A program made the translations under genes and the position numbers. DNA of 64,000 nt from positions 6,870,779-6,934,778 of the forward strand of contig OZ026607.1 of assembly GCA_964020085.1 (NCBI GenBank). Direction: 5' to 3'. This DNA comes from Micromussa lordhowensis (taxonomy: Eukaryota; Cnidaria; Anthozoa; Scleractinia; Lobophylliidae). Within the stretch, counting starts at the first letter, position 1; each line of letters starts with the position of its first letter. Of the stretch, positions 47,221 through 55,267 are shown in pieces. Below the pieces are notes generated by a model. It was given only the letters and a program-made list of their open reading frames with translations, did not search any database and was not told the origin of the DNA.

Positions 47221-47799
47221 ATGGCCTTCATGTGTCGATTTTCAGACCATTCTTCCCATTTTTTCAAAGTACCGAGTACACGTCCATTCAGAAAAGGACC
47301 TTTTTTTCAAACCATTTTAGGATTAGATCGTTTACGTGTTAAGCGCATTGAAGGAGAACTCGCTCTTCCATTATACCACGGTCAAAAGCAGGATTGGATT
47401 CAACATTATTATGGACCCACACAAAATCAACGACTTTACTATGTGCAGAATGTACCAGAGACAATCCTGGAAGATGTGTTTCAGTTTTTACTGTTACTTC
47501 ATTGGATCTCATGCAGTGACATTCCAATACCATTTGTAGGCCAAAAAGCTGTTCGATTCGTTTCTTCGTTACAGAAACGATTGTTAGAAATCAAAGAAGT
47601 CATGGGGTCCTTTGATACATCACTTCAACAACGAGACTACCTGATGAATCAATGGCACATGTTCAGAGATGTAGGGCAAGCATTAATCTTGAACGGAAAA
47701 CAACTAAAAGATGTTATGAAGGCATTTGAAAAAAGAGATGAATTCTTTTATATTTACATTTCATACATTGTAAGTTTATTCTTGGAAAAGTTAAAATAA
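47221..47799 (+). CDS. Polinton protein of unknown function, 192 aa
   Basis: Starts at ATG (MAFMCRFSDHSSHFF); the frame is open upstream into the preceding gene but lacks an ATG there. Features are IQHYYGPTQNQRLYYVQNV, a hydrophobic FQFLLLLHWISCSDI helix, and a C-terminal hydrophobic segment YIYISYIVSLFLEKL that could sit in a membrane. No family recognised. Confidence 0.55.
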   Translation: MAFMCRFSDHSSHFFKVPSTRPFRKGPFFQTILGLDRLRVKRIEGELALPLYHGQKQDWIQHYYGPTQNQRLYYVQNVPETILEDVFQFLLLLHWISCSDIPIPFVGQKAVRFVSSLQKRLLEIKEVMGSFDTSLQQRDYLMNQWHMFRDVGQALILNGKQLKDVMKAFEKRDEFFYIYISYIVSLFLEKLK

Positions 47800-47831
47800 A
47801 AAAGAAACGTTTCATGTTATTGTGGTATGAG

Positions 47832-47839
47832 TATATAAG
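47832..47839 (+). promoter_or_regulatory. TATA box before the basic virion-protein genes
   Basis: TATATAAG 55 bases before the ATG at 47894; the following leader is A/T-rich. Confidence 0.5.
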
Positions 47840-47893
47840 GCGATTAATAAAGTCACTTCTCATTATTTTTTTGTAAACGTAAAAAAGAGAATC

Positions 47894-48166
47894 ATGAGAG
47901 GTGGTGCATTGCGACTGTATAAACCAAATGGTGGTCAAAGAGGGCGAGGACTTGGTGGTGTCCTTCGAAAAGCAGGGACGAATTATCTAAAAAATTTAAT
48001 AGTAACTAAATTGAAAAGAACTGCCAAAAGAAAAGGTCGACAACTCTTGTCTTCTGCTGGACGGAAAGTATCCAGATTATTGACTGGTCAATCGGGTGGA
48101 GCATTTTACAATAAAAGGCGAAGACGACGTCCACGTAGACGAAGAGTTGATATATTTCAGTACTGA
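47894..48166 (+). CDS. Small Arg/Lys-rich core-like protein
   Basis: 90 residues, strongly basic (LKRTAKRKGRQLL, KRRRRRPRRRRVD). It begins MRGGALRL and has GQSGGAF: both xxGG-x sites resemble adenovirus-protease cleavage sites, as in adenovirus core proteins. A DNA-condensing or minor virion role is inferred. Its stop and the next start overlap (TGATG). Confidence 0.65.
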   Translation: MRGGALRLYKPNGGQRGRGLGGVLRKAGTNYLKNLIVTKLKRTAKRKGRQLLSSAGRKVSRLLTGQSGGAFYNKRRRRRPRRRRVDIFQY

Positions 48167-48510
48167 TGGATTACCAGTTGAGAAGTCAAGGTATTGTACC
48201 TACAGTGAGTTTCAGAAATCCATACCGTAATGTAGGATTAGCTGTGAGAAGAACCGCTATGACAAGGCGTAAACAGAAAGGAGGTCAATTTACTTTGTTT
48301 TCACCAAGTTTAGTGGCTGCTTCCAAAAAATTAATACGTCAACGAAAACAAAGACGAAGAAAAAGAAGACAAAAAGGAGGTAACGTTTTCCTGGGTGCTG
48401 CAAAGATGGGGTATAAATTGGGTAAACAAAAAGATTATAAACGGATGGGATTAACTGGTGCAGCGCAAAGTAGCTATCGACGAATTCCAGAGCCGTGGTT
48501 ATATCAATAG
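48166..48510 (+). CDS. Small basic virion-like protein with GG sites
   Basis: 114 residues. Basic clusters (RRTAMTRRKQ, QRKQRRRKRRQ) are each followed by a GG site (KQKGGQF and RQKGGNVF), suggesting processing by the element's protease. Probably a core or internal capsid protein. It directly precedes the major capsid gene. Confidence 0.65.
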   Translation: MDYQLRSQGIVPTVSFRNPYRNVGLAVRRTAMTRRKQKGGQFTLFSPSLVAASKKLIRQRKQRRRKRRQKGGNVFLGAAKMGYKLGKQKDYKRMGLTGAAQSSYRRIPEPWLYQ

Positions 48511-48511
48511 C

Positions 48512-48519
48512 TATAAAAA
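48512..48519 (+). promoter_or_regulatory. TATA box for the major capsid gene
   Basis: TATAAAAA 44 bases before the capsid ATG. Confidence 0.5.
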
Positions 48520-48562
48520 GGAAAAAAAGAGACTTTTGGAACATTCATTTTTTATTGACGAG

Positions 48563-49984
48563 ATGGCACAACCCATTCCAGCCCACGAGGCATCCGGTCA
48601 AACCGAAAATGCCGTTTTGGACCTTTTTACGGTTCCTGCAACGGATACATCCATTCACAGTTACAGGATGGTGACCATTGATCCTACAAGCCGTAGCATT
48701 AATCCAGTGGAATTCAATATTCCTGGAGGTCGTGATTACATAGATCTTTCACGAAGCTATTTTAAAATGGAATTTAAATTGACCAAATCTGATGGGAACA
48801 ATATTGTGGATGCAACAAACACGTGGCTAGCATCTAATGCGTTTCATACAATCATCAAACAACCTTCAGTTTATCTCAATGGCACCTTGATCACAGAGCA
48901 GACCGACACGTATGCGTACAAGGCATACTTGGAGACCATCCTAAATTATGACAAAGAAGCCGCTGAAACCTACTTGGAACCGCAAGGATTCTACTCAGCC
49001 ATGGATCACACACCGGAAATAACCGCAACCAATATTGACACTGCAGCCAATGCAGGAGCTGGTCATGGTGACTATGTAGCATTGAGTTCTGAAGCCAAAA
49101 AAGCGTTCACCAATGCTTGGAGGTTGAAAAATAGAATTAAAGATGGAAAAACCCTTCAATTGCTTGGGAAGCCACATATTGACATTTTCCAAGTGCGGCG
49201 TTTATTGGTGCCTTCAGTGGATCTCAAGATGCGGTTCACATTGAATGAACCGTCCTTCTTCTGCAACGGTATTACAGATACCGCTCAATTAACCCAGGCG
49301 AATTTCAAAATGGAGTTCATCGCTTGCCTAGTAAGAGTCAGATCTGACAAGTTCAATGACATCTCAGAAATGAGATTGAGGCAAATGAAATCTGTGTATT
49401 ACCCAACAGTGCGATCAGAAATCAGATCATTCACCATCCCAGCCAATACCCGTACTTGGGAAGAAACAGACATCTTCAATGGACGTATTCCAGATCGTAC
49501 CATAGTAGGATTAGTGCACCAAAATGCATACAATGGTGGTTACAAATGGAATCCATTCTCATTCCAAAAGTTTGGAGTTAAAAATATTAAACAAATCATT
49601 GAAGGGGAAGAATATCCCGATGAAGCCCTAGAAATGAATCATGACAATGGTCAACTAGACATGGAAGGCTATTACCGCCTGATTACAGCTGGTTGTCTGA
49701 ATGAAAATGGAAGAAGTATGTTAGCCTACAAGCATTGGGGACAAAACAAAAACACTACATTGTTCATGTGGAATAATGTGGCTTCAGGCTGTCAAGAAAG
49801 TGATGACCTTAACCCACGACAACAAGGACGGTTAAAGATCTACTTGCAACTGGGGGATAATGTCAATCATGGCATCACTGTCATTATTTATGGTGAATTT
49901 GAAAACATGTTGGAAATAAAACCCACCGGCAGTGTGCAATACGACATTTACAGGCAACAGATGATAGTGGGTAGAGTGGATTGA
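48563..49984 (+). CDS. mcp: Major capsid protein (double jelly-roll)
   Basis: I start at the ATG MAQPIPAHEASGQ (473 residues); upstream in-frame sequence lies in the preceding gene and promoter. Recognisable Polinton capsid features are PVEFNIPGGRDYIDLSRSYF near residue 50, the SVYLNGTLITEQ loop, FLVPSVDLKMRF-like second-barrel strands (LLVPSVDLKMRFTLNEPSF), IPDRTIVGLVHQNAYNGGY, and the C-terminal strand HGITVIIYGEFENMLEI. Such proteins form trimeric pseudo-hexameric capsomers of icosahedral particles. In many animal genomes this protein is annotated as F54H12.2-like. Confidence 0.93.
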   Translation: MAQPIPAHEASGQTENAVLDLFTVPATDTSIHSYRMVTIDPTSRSINPVEFNIPGGRDYIDLSRSYFKMEFKLTKSDGNNIVDATNTWLASNAFHTIIKQPSVYLNGTLITEQTDTYAYKAYLETILNYDKEAAETYLEPQGFYSAMDHTPEITATNIDTAANAGAGHGDYVALSSEAKKAFTNAWRLKNRIKDGKTLQLLGKPHIDIFQVRRLLVPSVDLKMRFTLNEPSFFCNGITDTAQLTQANFKMEFIACLVRVRSDKFNDISEMRLRQMKSVYYPTVRSEIRSFTIPANTRTWEETDIFNGRIPDRTIVGLVHQNAYNGGYKWNPFSFQKFGVKNIKQIIEGEEYPDEALEMNHDNGQLDMEGYYRLITAGCLNENGRSMLAYKHWGQNKNTTLFMWNNVASGCQESDDLNPRQQGRLKIYLQLGDNVNHGITVIIYGEFENMLEIKPTGSVQYDIYRQQMIVGRVD

Positions 49985-49996
49985 AAAAACAAAGAC

Positions 49997-50542
49997 ATGG
50001 AATTCATACCATTTTCCACTACTCAATTGGAGTATCTTGCTAAGGACGATCCCATACTGAAACCGATTTTTAAAGGAGTCTTCGCCTCCGATCAATTACC
50101 TCAAAATCCAGAATTTATCAAACCTTGTGCCTACATTGTGAACACGGATCCCATTACGGAAGTTGGTAGTCACTGGTTTGGTATCTACACGAAACAAGGC
50201 AAATGTGAAGTGATGGACAGTTACGGAGTACCATTAAATTGGTACAGTCGATCCTTGGTCGTACCTTGGGTGATGGATAATTGGGAAAGCATATCAAGCA
50301 ACGCCAAGTCATTACAAGAACTAAATTCGAATTCATGCGGACAATACGCATTGATGTATCTCAAGTACCGATGTCGTGATAAAAGCATGGAAGATTTTAC
50401 TGGGCTGTTCAGCAACGATTATGTGGCAAACGATCATAAAGTGGGGAACATGATTAAAAAAGAAATTAAACAGAGTTTAAAAGATGTTGCTTATTTACCA
50501 TGTCAACAGTATAATTTTACCTGTTGTTATATTGATATATAA
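49997..50542 (+). CDS. pro: Adenain-like cysteine protease
   Basis: 181 residues, close to the adenovirus protease in length. The catalytic His is in VGSHWFGIY, the acidic residue in CEVMDSYGVPL, and the nucleophile in NSNSCGQYALMYL. The Gln and spacing fit the Ulp1/adenain clan. It likely matures virion proteins at GG motifs found in neighbouring gene products. The next gene, the packaging ATPase, begins about 40 bases downstream. Confidence 0.92.
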   Translation: MEFIPFSTTQLEYLAKDDPILKPIFKGVFASDQLPQNPEFIKPCAYIVNTDPITEVGSHWFGIYTKQGKCEVMDSYGVPLNWYSRSLVVPWVMDNWESISSNAKSLQELNSNSCGQYALMYLKYRCRDKSMEDFTGLFSNDYVANDHKVGNMIKKEIKQSLKDVAYLPCQQYNFTCCYIDI

Positions 50543-50580
50543 ACAAGCAAAATCATTAAAAAATTAATTTATTATACATC

Positions 50581-51228
50581 ATGAGTGTCTGTGAGTCTTT
50601 TATGTTCCGAAGCCCTTGCAGCATATTGGTGGTGGGACCATCCAGTAGTGGAAAAACCGTATTCGTGGAACGCTTGTTACGAGAAAGAAACAAATTCTTT
50701 CACGGGAACACCTCTAAAGTTTATTATTGTTACGGAGCCTGGCAAGATAAATTTCATGGAATGAAACAGCGAGGCATACGATTTCATAAAGGCATTCCGA
50801 CTGTCGAAGACATTCATAAATGGTTCAATGGGGGAGGAGTACTGATATTAGATGACTTGATGGATGAAGGTGGGAATGATAAGACTATCTTGGATCTATT
50901 TACGAAACATTCTCATCACAATAATGTAACAGTACTATATCTCTGTCAAGACATGTTCCCACCAGGAAAATATGCCAAAACCATCTCTAGAAATGCACAT
51001 TACATCGTGGCGTTTAAAAATCCAAGAGATCAATTGGGGGTAAAAAACATGGTGTTACAAGCTTATCCTAGTGATTGGGAAGATGTCTTAGGAGTATATA
51101 GGGACGCCACAAGTCGGCCTTATGGCTATCTCATATTCGACTTTCATCCTAATAGTGACGACGAGAAAAGACTGATAGCCAATATATTACAAGGAGAAGG
51201 CTTTACTACCACTTATACCTCATCATGA
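50581..51228 (+). CDS. atp: FtsK/HerA-type genome-packaging ATPase
   Basis: 215 residues. Walker A is VVGPSSSGKTVFVERLL, Walker B is GGVLILDDLMDE, and a sensor region LYLCQDMFPPGKYAKTISRN follows. It belongs to the A32-like packaging ATPases of Polintons, virophages and large DNA viruses, which drive DNA into capsids. The stop overlaps the next start (ATGA at 51225). Confidence 0.92.
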   Translation: MSVCESFMFRSPCSILVVGPSSSGKTVFVERLLRERNKFFHGNTSKVYYCYGAWQDKFHGMKQRGIRFHKGIPTVEDIHKWFNGGGVLILDDLMDEGGNDKTILDLFTKHSHHNNVTVLYLCQDMFPPGKYAKTISRNAHYIVAFKNPRDQLGVKNMVLQAYPSDWEDVLGVYRDATSRPYGYLIFDFHPNSDDEKRLIANILQGEGFTTTYTSS

Positions 51229-52058
51229 GTGCTAAAAGTAGTACCGACAATGAAATTCAACGCTACAATACGACGTTTTACAATCAAGCGCAAGCCCAAG
51301 GTTTTGATGTCGACAGCATACTGGATAGAGAATATCCATCTCCATTATCTCCAGTATCTCCTTCATATGGTCGCTATGACATTGATATAATATTTGAGCA
51401 AATGACACAATCTCCAAAAACATCAACACCAAAGAGCTCTACTCCAAAAACACCAACACCAAAGAGCTCTACTCCAAAAGCACCAACATCAGGATCATCA
51501 CCTGCGGGTGTGGGTTCACCTTCCCCCATTCCCCTATCTGCCTCATTTTATGGATCAGGACCTTCCCCTTCATTGCGTTCAACACCTCCAATTTCACCTT
51601 CAATATGGCAAAGACCGTTACGGCAAGTTAGAAAAAGAAGAGCGGTTCCAACATCACCTCCACCTATCACACCTCCTAGCACACCGCGTGGAAGACCCTC
51701 CAAAGCCTTGAGAAGAGGAGGGGGTAGACGAAGACGTGGTGGTCCCGGCCGCGGCCCACCTGGCGGCGGCGGCGGCGGCGGCAGTGGTGGCGGTGGCAGT
51801 GGTGGTGGTGGTGGTCCAGGTGGTAGTGGAGGTAGTAATGGATCAAGACGAAGTGACGATACACCCACAAGTAGTGTTAGACGTCGTTATCGTCAACAAG
51901 ATTTACTACGAGAATTACAAAGACTTCAACAGCAAAACATTCAAAAAATGCAAGGAAGGCAAATTTCAGGAGTTACACACACTAATACCATCACCACGAC
52001 CTACAAAGATGGTGGAAGACCTAGTGTAACACGTTCGAGTAATTCATTCTCACCATAG
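51225..52058 (+). CDS. Disordered Pro/Ser- and Gly-rich protein
   Basis: 277 residues in low-complexity blocks: (KSSTPKTPTP)-type repeats, a Ser-Pro region, basic RRGGGRRRRGGPGRG, a long Gly/Ser run, then a helical QQDLLRELQRLQQQNIQ. The C-terminus (GVTHTNTITTTYKDGG, PSVTRSSNS) is a motif I associate with other Polinton proteins at this locus. Role unknown; a virion-associated protein is a guess. Antisense ORFs here are shadows of the GC-rich repeats. Confidence 0.6.
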   Translation: MSAKSSTDNEIQRYNTTFYNQAQAQGFDVDSILDREYPSPLSPVSPSYGRYDIDIIFEQMTQSPKTSTPKSSTPKTPTPKSSTPKAPTSGSSPAGVGSPSPIPLSASFYGSGPSPSLRSTPPISPSIWQRPLRQVRKRRAVPTSPPPITPPSTPRGRPSKALRRGGGRRRRGGPGRGPPGGGGGGGSGGGGSGGGGGPGGSGGSNGSRRSDDTPTSSVRRRYRQQDLLRELQRLQQQNIQKMQGRQISGVTHTNTITTTYKDGGRPSVTRSSNSFSP

Positions 52059-52062
52059 ATAC

Positions 52063-52070
52063 TATAAAAA
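52063..52070 (+). promoter_or_regulatory. TATA box before the 52109 gene
   Basis: TATAAAAA 39 bases upstream of the ATG. A pyrimidine tract ending TTTTTTCAG directly precedes that ATG and could be a splice acceptor; a short upstream ORF begins at 52074. Confidence 0.4.
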
Positions 52071-52108
52071 CAACATGACTATCAAATTTTTTAAAATATT
52101 TTTTCAGC

Positions 52109-52423
52109 ATGGATAGAATCAAGAGACAAGTACCATTTTTACGTGCGATTGTATCTGCTAGTGAACGGAATAGAAGAAGAGATTTACTCAAACATGCAAA
52201 CAAAGATCAAATTAATGCCATCAGTGAAATCACACTCAATCTGCTACGAAACAACATTCCTGTGTCACCAATTACCATGGCCAAACTTCGTCCGTTTCGA
52301 AATACATTACGACGTGTTGGAAAACGAAGCGTATCCCTTAAAAAGCGACGACAAGCCCTTATAAATCAGAAAGGTGGACGCTTTTGGTCTGGTTTGGGTA
52401 CTATTGTAAAAAATTGTTGTTAA
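52109..52423 (+). CDS. Conserved small basic Polinton protein
   Basis: 104 residues. MDRIKRQVPFLRAIVSASE, then NAISEITLNLLRNNIPVSP, LRPFRNTLRRVGKRSVSLKK and a C-terminal NQKGGRFWSGLG. The general pattern (helix, LN-L-NIP, R/K-rich helix, QKGG near the end) is widespread in Polintons. The GG site again suggests protease processing. Function unknown; virion core or internal protein likely. Confidence 0.7.
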   Translation: MDRIKRQVPFLRAIVSASERNRRRDLLKHANKDQINAISEITLNLLRNNIPVSPITMAKLRPFRNTLRRVGKRSVSLKKRRQALINQKGGRFWSGLGTIVKNCC

Positions 52424-52430
52424 CAACAAG

Positions 52431-53069
52431 ATGTCAAAATACCGTAAAATGTACATGATCCCTGCGGAGGATCCCGAAATGGTGAGTTGGTTCAAAGGAA
52501 AATTAACTGAAGACCCTACCTTGGACACAGCTGCCAAACTATCGGCTAAAAAATTACGTATTTTGAAAAATCCAAGAATGTCAAGCGCTGAAAAACAAAG
52601 TTTGGTACAACAAATCAATCCGAAACTTCAAGCTTTGATCAAAAGAATGCGCCAATTACCACCAGGAATTAGCTCAGCAGTAGGAATGATGGAAGAAGAT
52701 GAAGATGAAGATCTCATCACACCAGTACAACAGAAATTATTACAACGTATTCTGAAAACAGTGACTCCAGCTAGAGCCACATCTGTGAAAACAGAACCCG
52801 TAACGCCAATGACAGAAACTCCAAAGAAAAAACCTCGAATAAGTCGCAAACAATTGGCATCAGAATTACCTTTCTTCGATGAGCCTATTATAGAACAACC
52901 CACTCTGGAAGAAACAATTAAAAAAACATTAAGGAAATCTCGAAAACGAGTTGGTCAAAAAAGGCGTGAGCCAGCACCTCTCCGAAGGCTTAAAAGGGCT
53001 GAAGGATGGGAATCTTGGGAGCCATTAGGAGGTGAGACAAGAAAACGATTATTTCCATCTTCTACGTGA
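52431..53069 (+). CDS. Polinton virion-associated-like protein, 212 aa
   Basis: Starts MSKYRKMYMIPAEDP. A helical N-terminal third is followed by an acidic patch (MMEEDEDEDLI), a Pro/Lys-rich linker and a basic C-terminus with LKRAEGWESWEPLGGETRKR, which holds another GG. Only 7 bases separate it from the 52109 gene. It belongs to a gene type commonly placed here in Polintons, with no known function. Confidence 0.6.
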   Translation: MSKYRKMYMIPAEDPEMVSWFKGKLTEDPTLDTAAKLSAKKLRILKNPRMSSAEKQSLVQQINPKLQALIKRMRQLPPGISSAVGMMEEDEDEDLITPVQQKLLQRILKTVTPARATSVKTEPVTPMTETPKKKPRISRKQLASELPFFDEPIIEQPTLEETIKKTLRKSRKRVGQKRREPAPLRRLKRAEGWESWEPLGGETRKRLFPSST

Positions 53070-53075
53070 ACAATT

Positions 53076-53441
53076 ATGGTTAGAGGAAGAAAACGAGCAC
53101 CACGACGAGTATACAAACAATGGGGAGGAAGAAAAAAAGGATTCGATATTCAAAAGATGATTGAAAAGACAGGAATTGAATTTCATTGGCCTGGATATCA
53201 ATACATGGGACCTGGTACCAAACTAAAAAAACGTCTAGCACGTGGAGATCCAGGCATCAACCGTCTCGACCGTATTGCCAAGCAACATGACATTGATTAT
53301 TCAAGAGCAAAATCTTTACAGGACAAATGGAAAGCAGACACAAAAATGATCAAAGCCATTGATCAATTACCAGGCAAAAAAAAAATAACAGAACGTGTTG
53401 TTAAAAATATCATGAAAGCTAAGAAACGATTAAAATTGTAA
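53076..53441 (+). CDS. Phospholipase A2-domain protein (parvovirus VP1-like)
   Basis: 121 residues. HWPGYQYMGPGTKLKKRLA carries the YxGPGxxL calcium-loop motif and RIAKQHDIDYSRAKS the catalytic HDxxY motif, as in the PLA2 domain of parvovirus VP1 and several Polinton/adintovirus proteins. The family breaches endosomal membranes during cell entry. The N-terminus is basic with a YKQWGGRKKG site. This strongly suggests virus-like particles able to enter cells. Confidence 0.85.
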   Translation: MVRGRKRAPRRVYKQWGGRKKGFDIQKMIEKTGIEFHWPGYQYMGPGTKLKKRLARGDPGINRLDRIAKQHDIDYSRAKSLQDKWKADTKMIKAIDQLPGKKKITERVVKNIMKAKKRLKL

Positions 53442-53564
53442 AATCAACATTTTTTTATTAAAACATTGTTGTACGTAAAAAATCAATTGTTGTACGTAAA
53501 AAACAATTGTTGTACAAGCATTGATCTACATTAAAAGCATTGCAAAAAAGTTCCTTACTGTCTT
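53442..53564. repeat. Short tandem repeats between convergent genes
   Basis: Three imperfect copies of CAATTGTTGTACGTAAAAAA (53464-53515) lie between the convergent PLA2 and RING genes. T-rich and A-rich flanks may supply polyadenylation signals for both strands. Confidence 0.6.
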
Positions 53565-54062
53565 TCATTCTTGATTAACATATCTTGAACGACACAAATC
53601 ACTCCATATATTCACATGATAGTGTGTAACTAAATAGTTCGTGATGGCACGCATGCGAGCCAAAGTCTGCTCCTTGTTACACCCCAGGAACATCACATCG
53701 GAGGTATTAGAGGTTACGTTCCACATTTCACCATAAAAATAGCCATCGTTACCTCTCCATAAAGGACGATCACCCCATGCAGCTTTAGCGGCTCTCATAA
53801 ACACGCGATCCTCGTAGAAAGGTTTGGACTCCATGGCGTTCTTGTAGTTGGAAACCATAATGTCAAAATTAACGCTGTTGATCCTGGTACGGCAGTAAGG
53901 GCATGTGATATCTGAGAAAGATTTGGTCTGCAGCTGTGTATGAAACCACCGATCAATACAATTGTAATGAATCGGTTGTTGACAACAGGCGCTACTTGCT
54001 TCTGTGGTTGGGTAGAAGCAGATGATGCAATCGTCTTCTCCACTCGACATTGCGACACTCAT
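53565..54062 (-). CDS. RING-type zinc-finger protein 1
   Basis: 165 residues. The RING is at the N-terminus: CIICFYPTTEASSACC, then IHYNCIDRWF and CPYCRTRI, giving the C-x2-C, C, H-x2-C, C-x2-C ligands. The C-terminal two-thirds (FMRAAKAAWGDRPLWRGNDG, LARMRAITNYLVTHYHVNIW) has no recognised domain. RING proteins are usually E3 ubiquitin ligases, so manipulation of host proteins is inferred. Divergent from the second RING gene across module-containing promoter 2. Confidence 0.8.
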   Translation of the reverse strand: MSVAMSSGEDDCIICFYPTTEASSACCQQPIHYNCIDRWFHTQLQTKSFSDITCPYCRTRINSVNFDIMVSNYKNAMESKPFYEDRVFMRAAKAAWGDRPLWRGNDGYFYGEMWNVTSNTSDVMFLGCNKEQTLARMRAITNYLVTHYHVNIWSDLCRSRYVNQE

Positions 54063-54174
54063 ACTAATAATGATAGTATTACTCAGTGATGTTCAATGAT
54101 GTTCAATGATGCTGAATGTCAAATGCTCAGTGATGTTCAATCCCCCAAAATCGCCTTAGCTTTATAGTAAATAA

Positions 54175-54297
54175 AAACGTCATGTGACACTATGACGTAG
54201 ACATCACGTGGTCATATTAGGGGGATGGGGGGGTATCCCCCCTTCTCAATATGAGATCACGTGATAGGTCACATGACCTTAATAAATCCTATATAAG
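54175..54297. promoter_or_regulatory. Divergent promoter region 2 (RING1 / RING2)
   Basis: Module M2 (54179-54210) is in the same orientation as at 42452. Module M1 (54220-54275) is inverted relative to 42390-42446, including the GGGGGGTATCCCCCC palindrome. TATATAAG at 54290-54297 lies 66 bases before the RING2 ATG. Shared modules imply co-regulation with polB. Confidence 0.65.
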
Positions 54298-54362
54298 AAG
54301 TAAACCACCTTTGGAGATCATTTTCACAATTGTACGAAAACTCATTACGCTGAAAAACAAGA

Positions 54363-54800
54363 ATGGCTGGCCGTCAGAGTAAAAGACTTCGTCTGGAAGC
54401 ACCTGAAATTCTACAAACCACTTTTCAATGTTTCATTTGTCATGGCACTTCATACACTTGCGATATGGGTACCATACAGCTAGCCTGCTGTAAAAACTTT
54501 GTGCATCAACGATGTCAAGCTCGATGGCAAGCTGAAGGAAGAAACTGTGGAATGTGTCGAGGATCCTTAACAACTGATGTGGTACTCAGCGCAGGTGAAT
54601 CCAATCCGATTCGATCAGAAGACATTGACATTCCTACGGATTCTCTAAACTTTGACGAGATCACCCATGAAGTCTTGTCCATGTCCCGCGAACAAGTGAT
54701 TGCCAGATTGAGGGAATTATTGCAATCTGAAGAGTTAGAAGAACAACTACAACGTGTAAGTATTTTCTTCTTCTTTATCCCTATAAAAAAGTGGATCTAG
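54363..54800 (+). CDS. RING-type protein 2: leader exon of an alternative-exon array
   Basis: The unspliced ORF is 145 codons. A consensus donor CGT|GTAAGT ends the likely exon at 54755 (phase 0), after 131 codons. RING ligands: CFICHGTSYTC, LACCKNFVHQRCQARW and CGMCRG. A C-terminal helical stretch (EVLSMSREQVIARLREL ... EELEEQLQR) leads into the splice site. The first acceptor is 82 bases downstream at 54837. Spliced, this RING-helix module would be joined in frame to one of 11 downstream cassettes. Unspliced, translation would add only 15 residues (VSIFFFF..). Confidence 0.75.
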   Translation: MAGRQSKRLRLEAPEILQTTFQCFICHGTSYTCDMGTIQLACCKNFVHQRCQARWQAEGRNCGMCRGSLTTDVVLSAGESNPIRSEDIDIPTDSLNFDEITHEVLSMSREQVIARLRELLQSEELEEQLQRVSIFFFFIPIKKWI

Positions 54801-54837
54801 ACCTTTTTTAAAAATATTTTTTTAAAATTTTTTTCAG

Positions 54838-55044
54838 ATGAGCACTATAGAATTATCTACAGTATTTGCATTCAGAAGATTTATAGAACAAGTGGGGACA
54901 CAATACATTTGGATGCAATACAGTGATACAACTATTAGCTTTCGATTAGCCAATAATTATGAAGACATTCTTAATTTCTCATCTAATGCTGTTATAAGAT
55001 TTAGTAGACATTTACTCCCTATTTTACTAGCTCTCTTTTACTAG
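54838..55044 (+). CDS. Alternative 3' cassette exon 1
   Basis: Open from acceptor TTTTTTTCAG (ends 54837) to TAG, 68 codons, phase 0 with the RING exon. MSTIELSTVFAFRRFIEQ, then TTISFRLANNYEDIL and a hydrophobic end. A TATAAAAAA at 54782 could also make this an independent transcript. Close paralogue of the next cassette. Confidence 0.6.
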   Translation: MSTIELSTVFAFRRFIEQVGTQYIWMQYSDTTISFRLANNYEDILNFSSNAVIRFSRHLLPILLALFY

Positions 55045-55062
55045 CTCTTAAATTTTTTTCAG

Positions 55063-55257
55063 ATGAACACTATAGAATTATTTACAGTGTTTGCATTCAG
55101 AAGAATTATAGAGCAAGTGAGGAATTACATACAGCAACAATACAGTGATGCAACTTTTAGCTTTCGATTAGCCGATGGTTATGAAGATATTTTTAATCAA
55201 TCTAATACTGTTCTAAGTATTCATTTACTCCCTCTTTTACTAGCTCTTATAAATTAA
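55063..55257 (+). CDS. Alternative 3' cassette exon 2
   Basis: Follows acceptor AATTTTTTTCAG, 64 codons, phase 0. MNTIELFTVFAFRRIIEQ, then ATFSFRLADGYEDIF. Clearly a tandem duplicate of cassette 1, which shows how the array grew. Confidence 0.6.
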   Translation: MNTIELFTVFAFRRIIEQVRNYIQQQYSDATFSFRLADGYEDIFNQSNTVLSIHLLPLLLALIN

Positions 55258-55267
55258 TTTTTTTCAG

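Noticed and set aside
48891..49192. Minus-strand ORFs inside the major capsid gene
   Set aside because: Shadows of a clear, conserved plus-strand coding sequence.
51548..52029. Antisense Pro/His-rich ORFs and an Ala/Val-rich ORF over the Gly-rich gene
   Set aside because: Composition artefacts of the GGC/GGT repeats encoding the Gly run of the 51225 gene.
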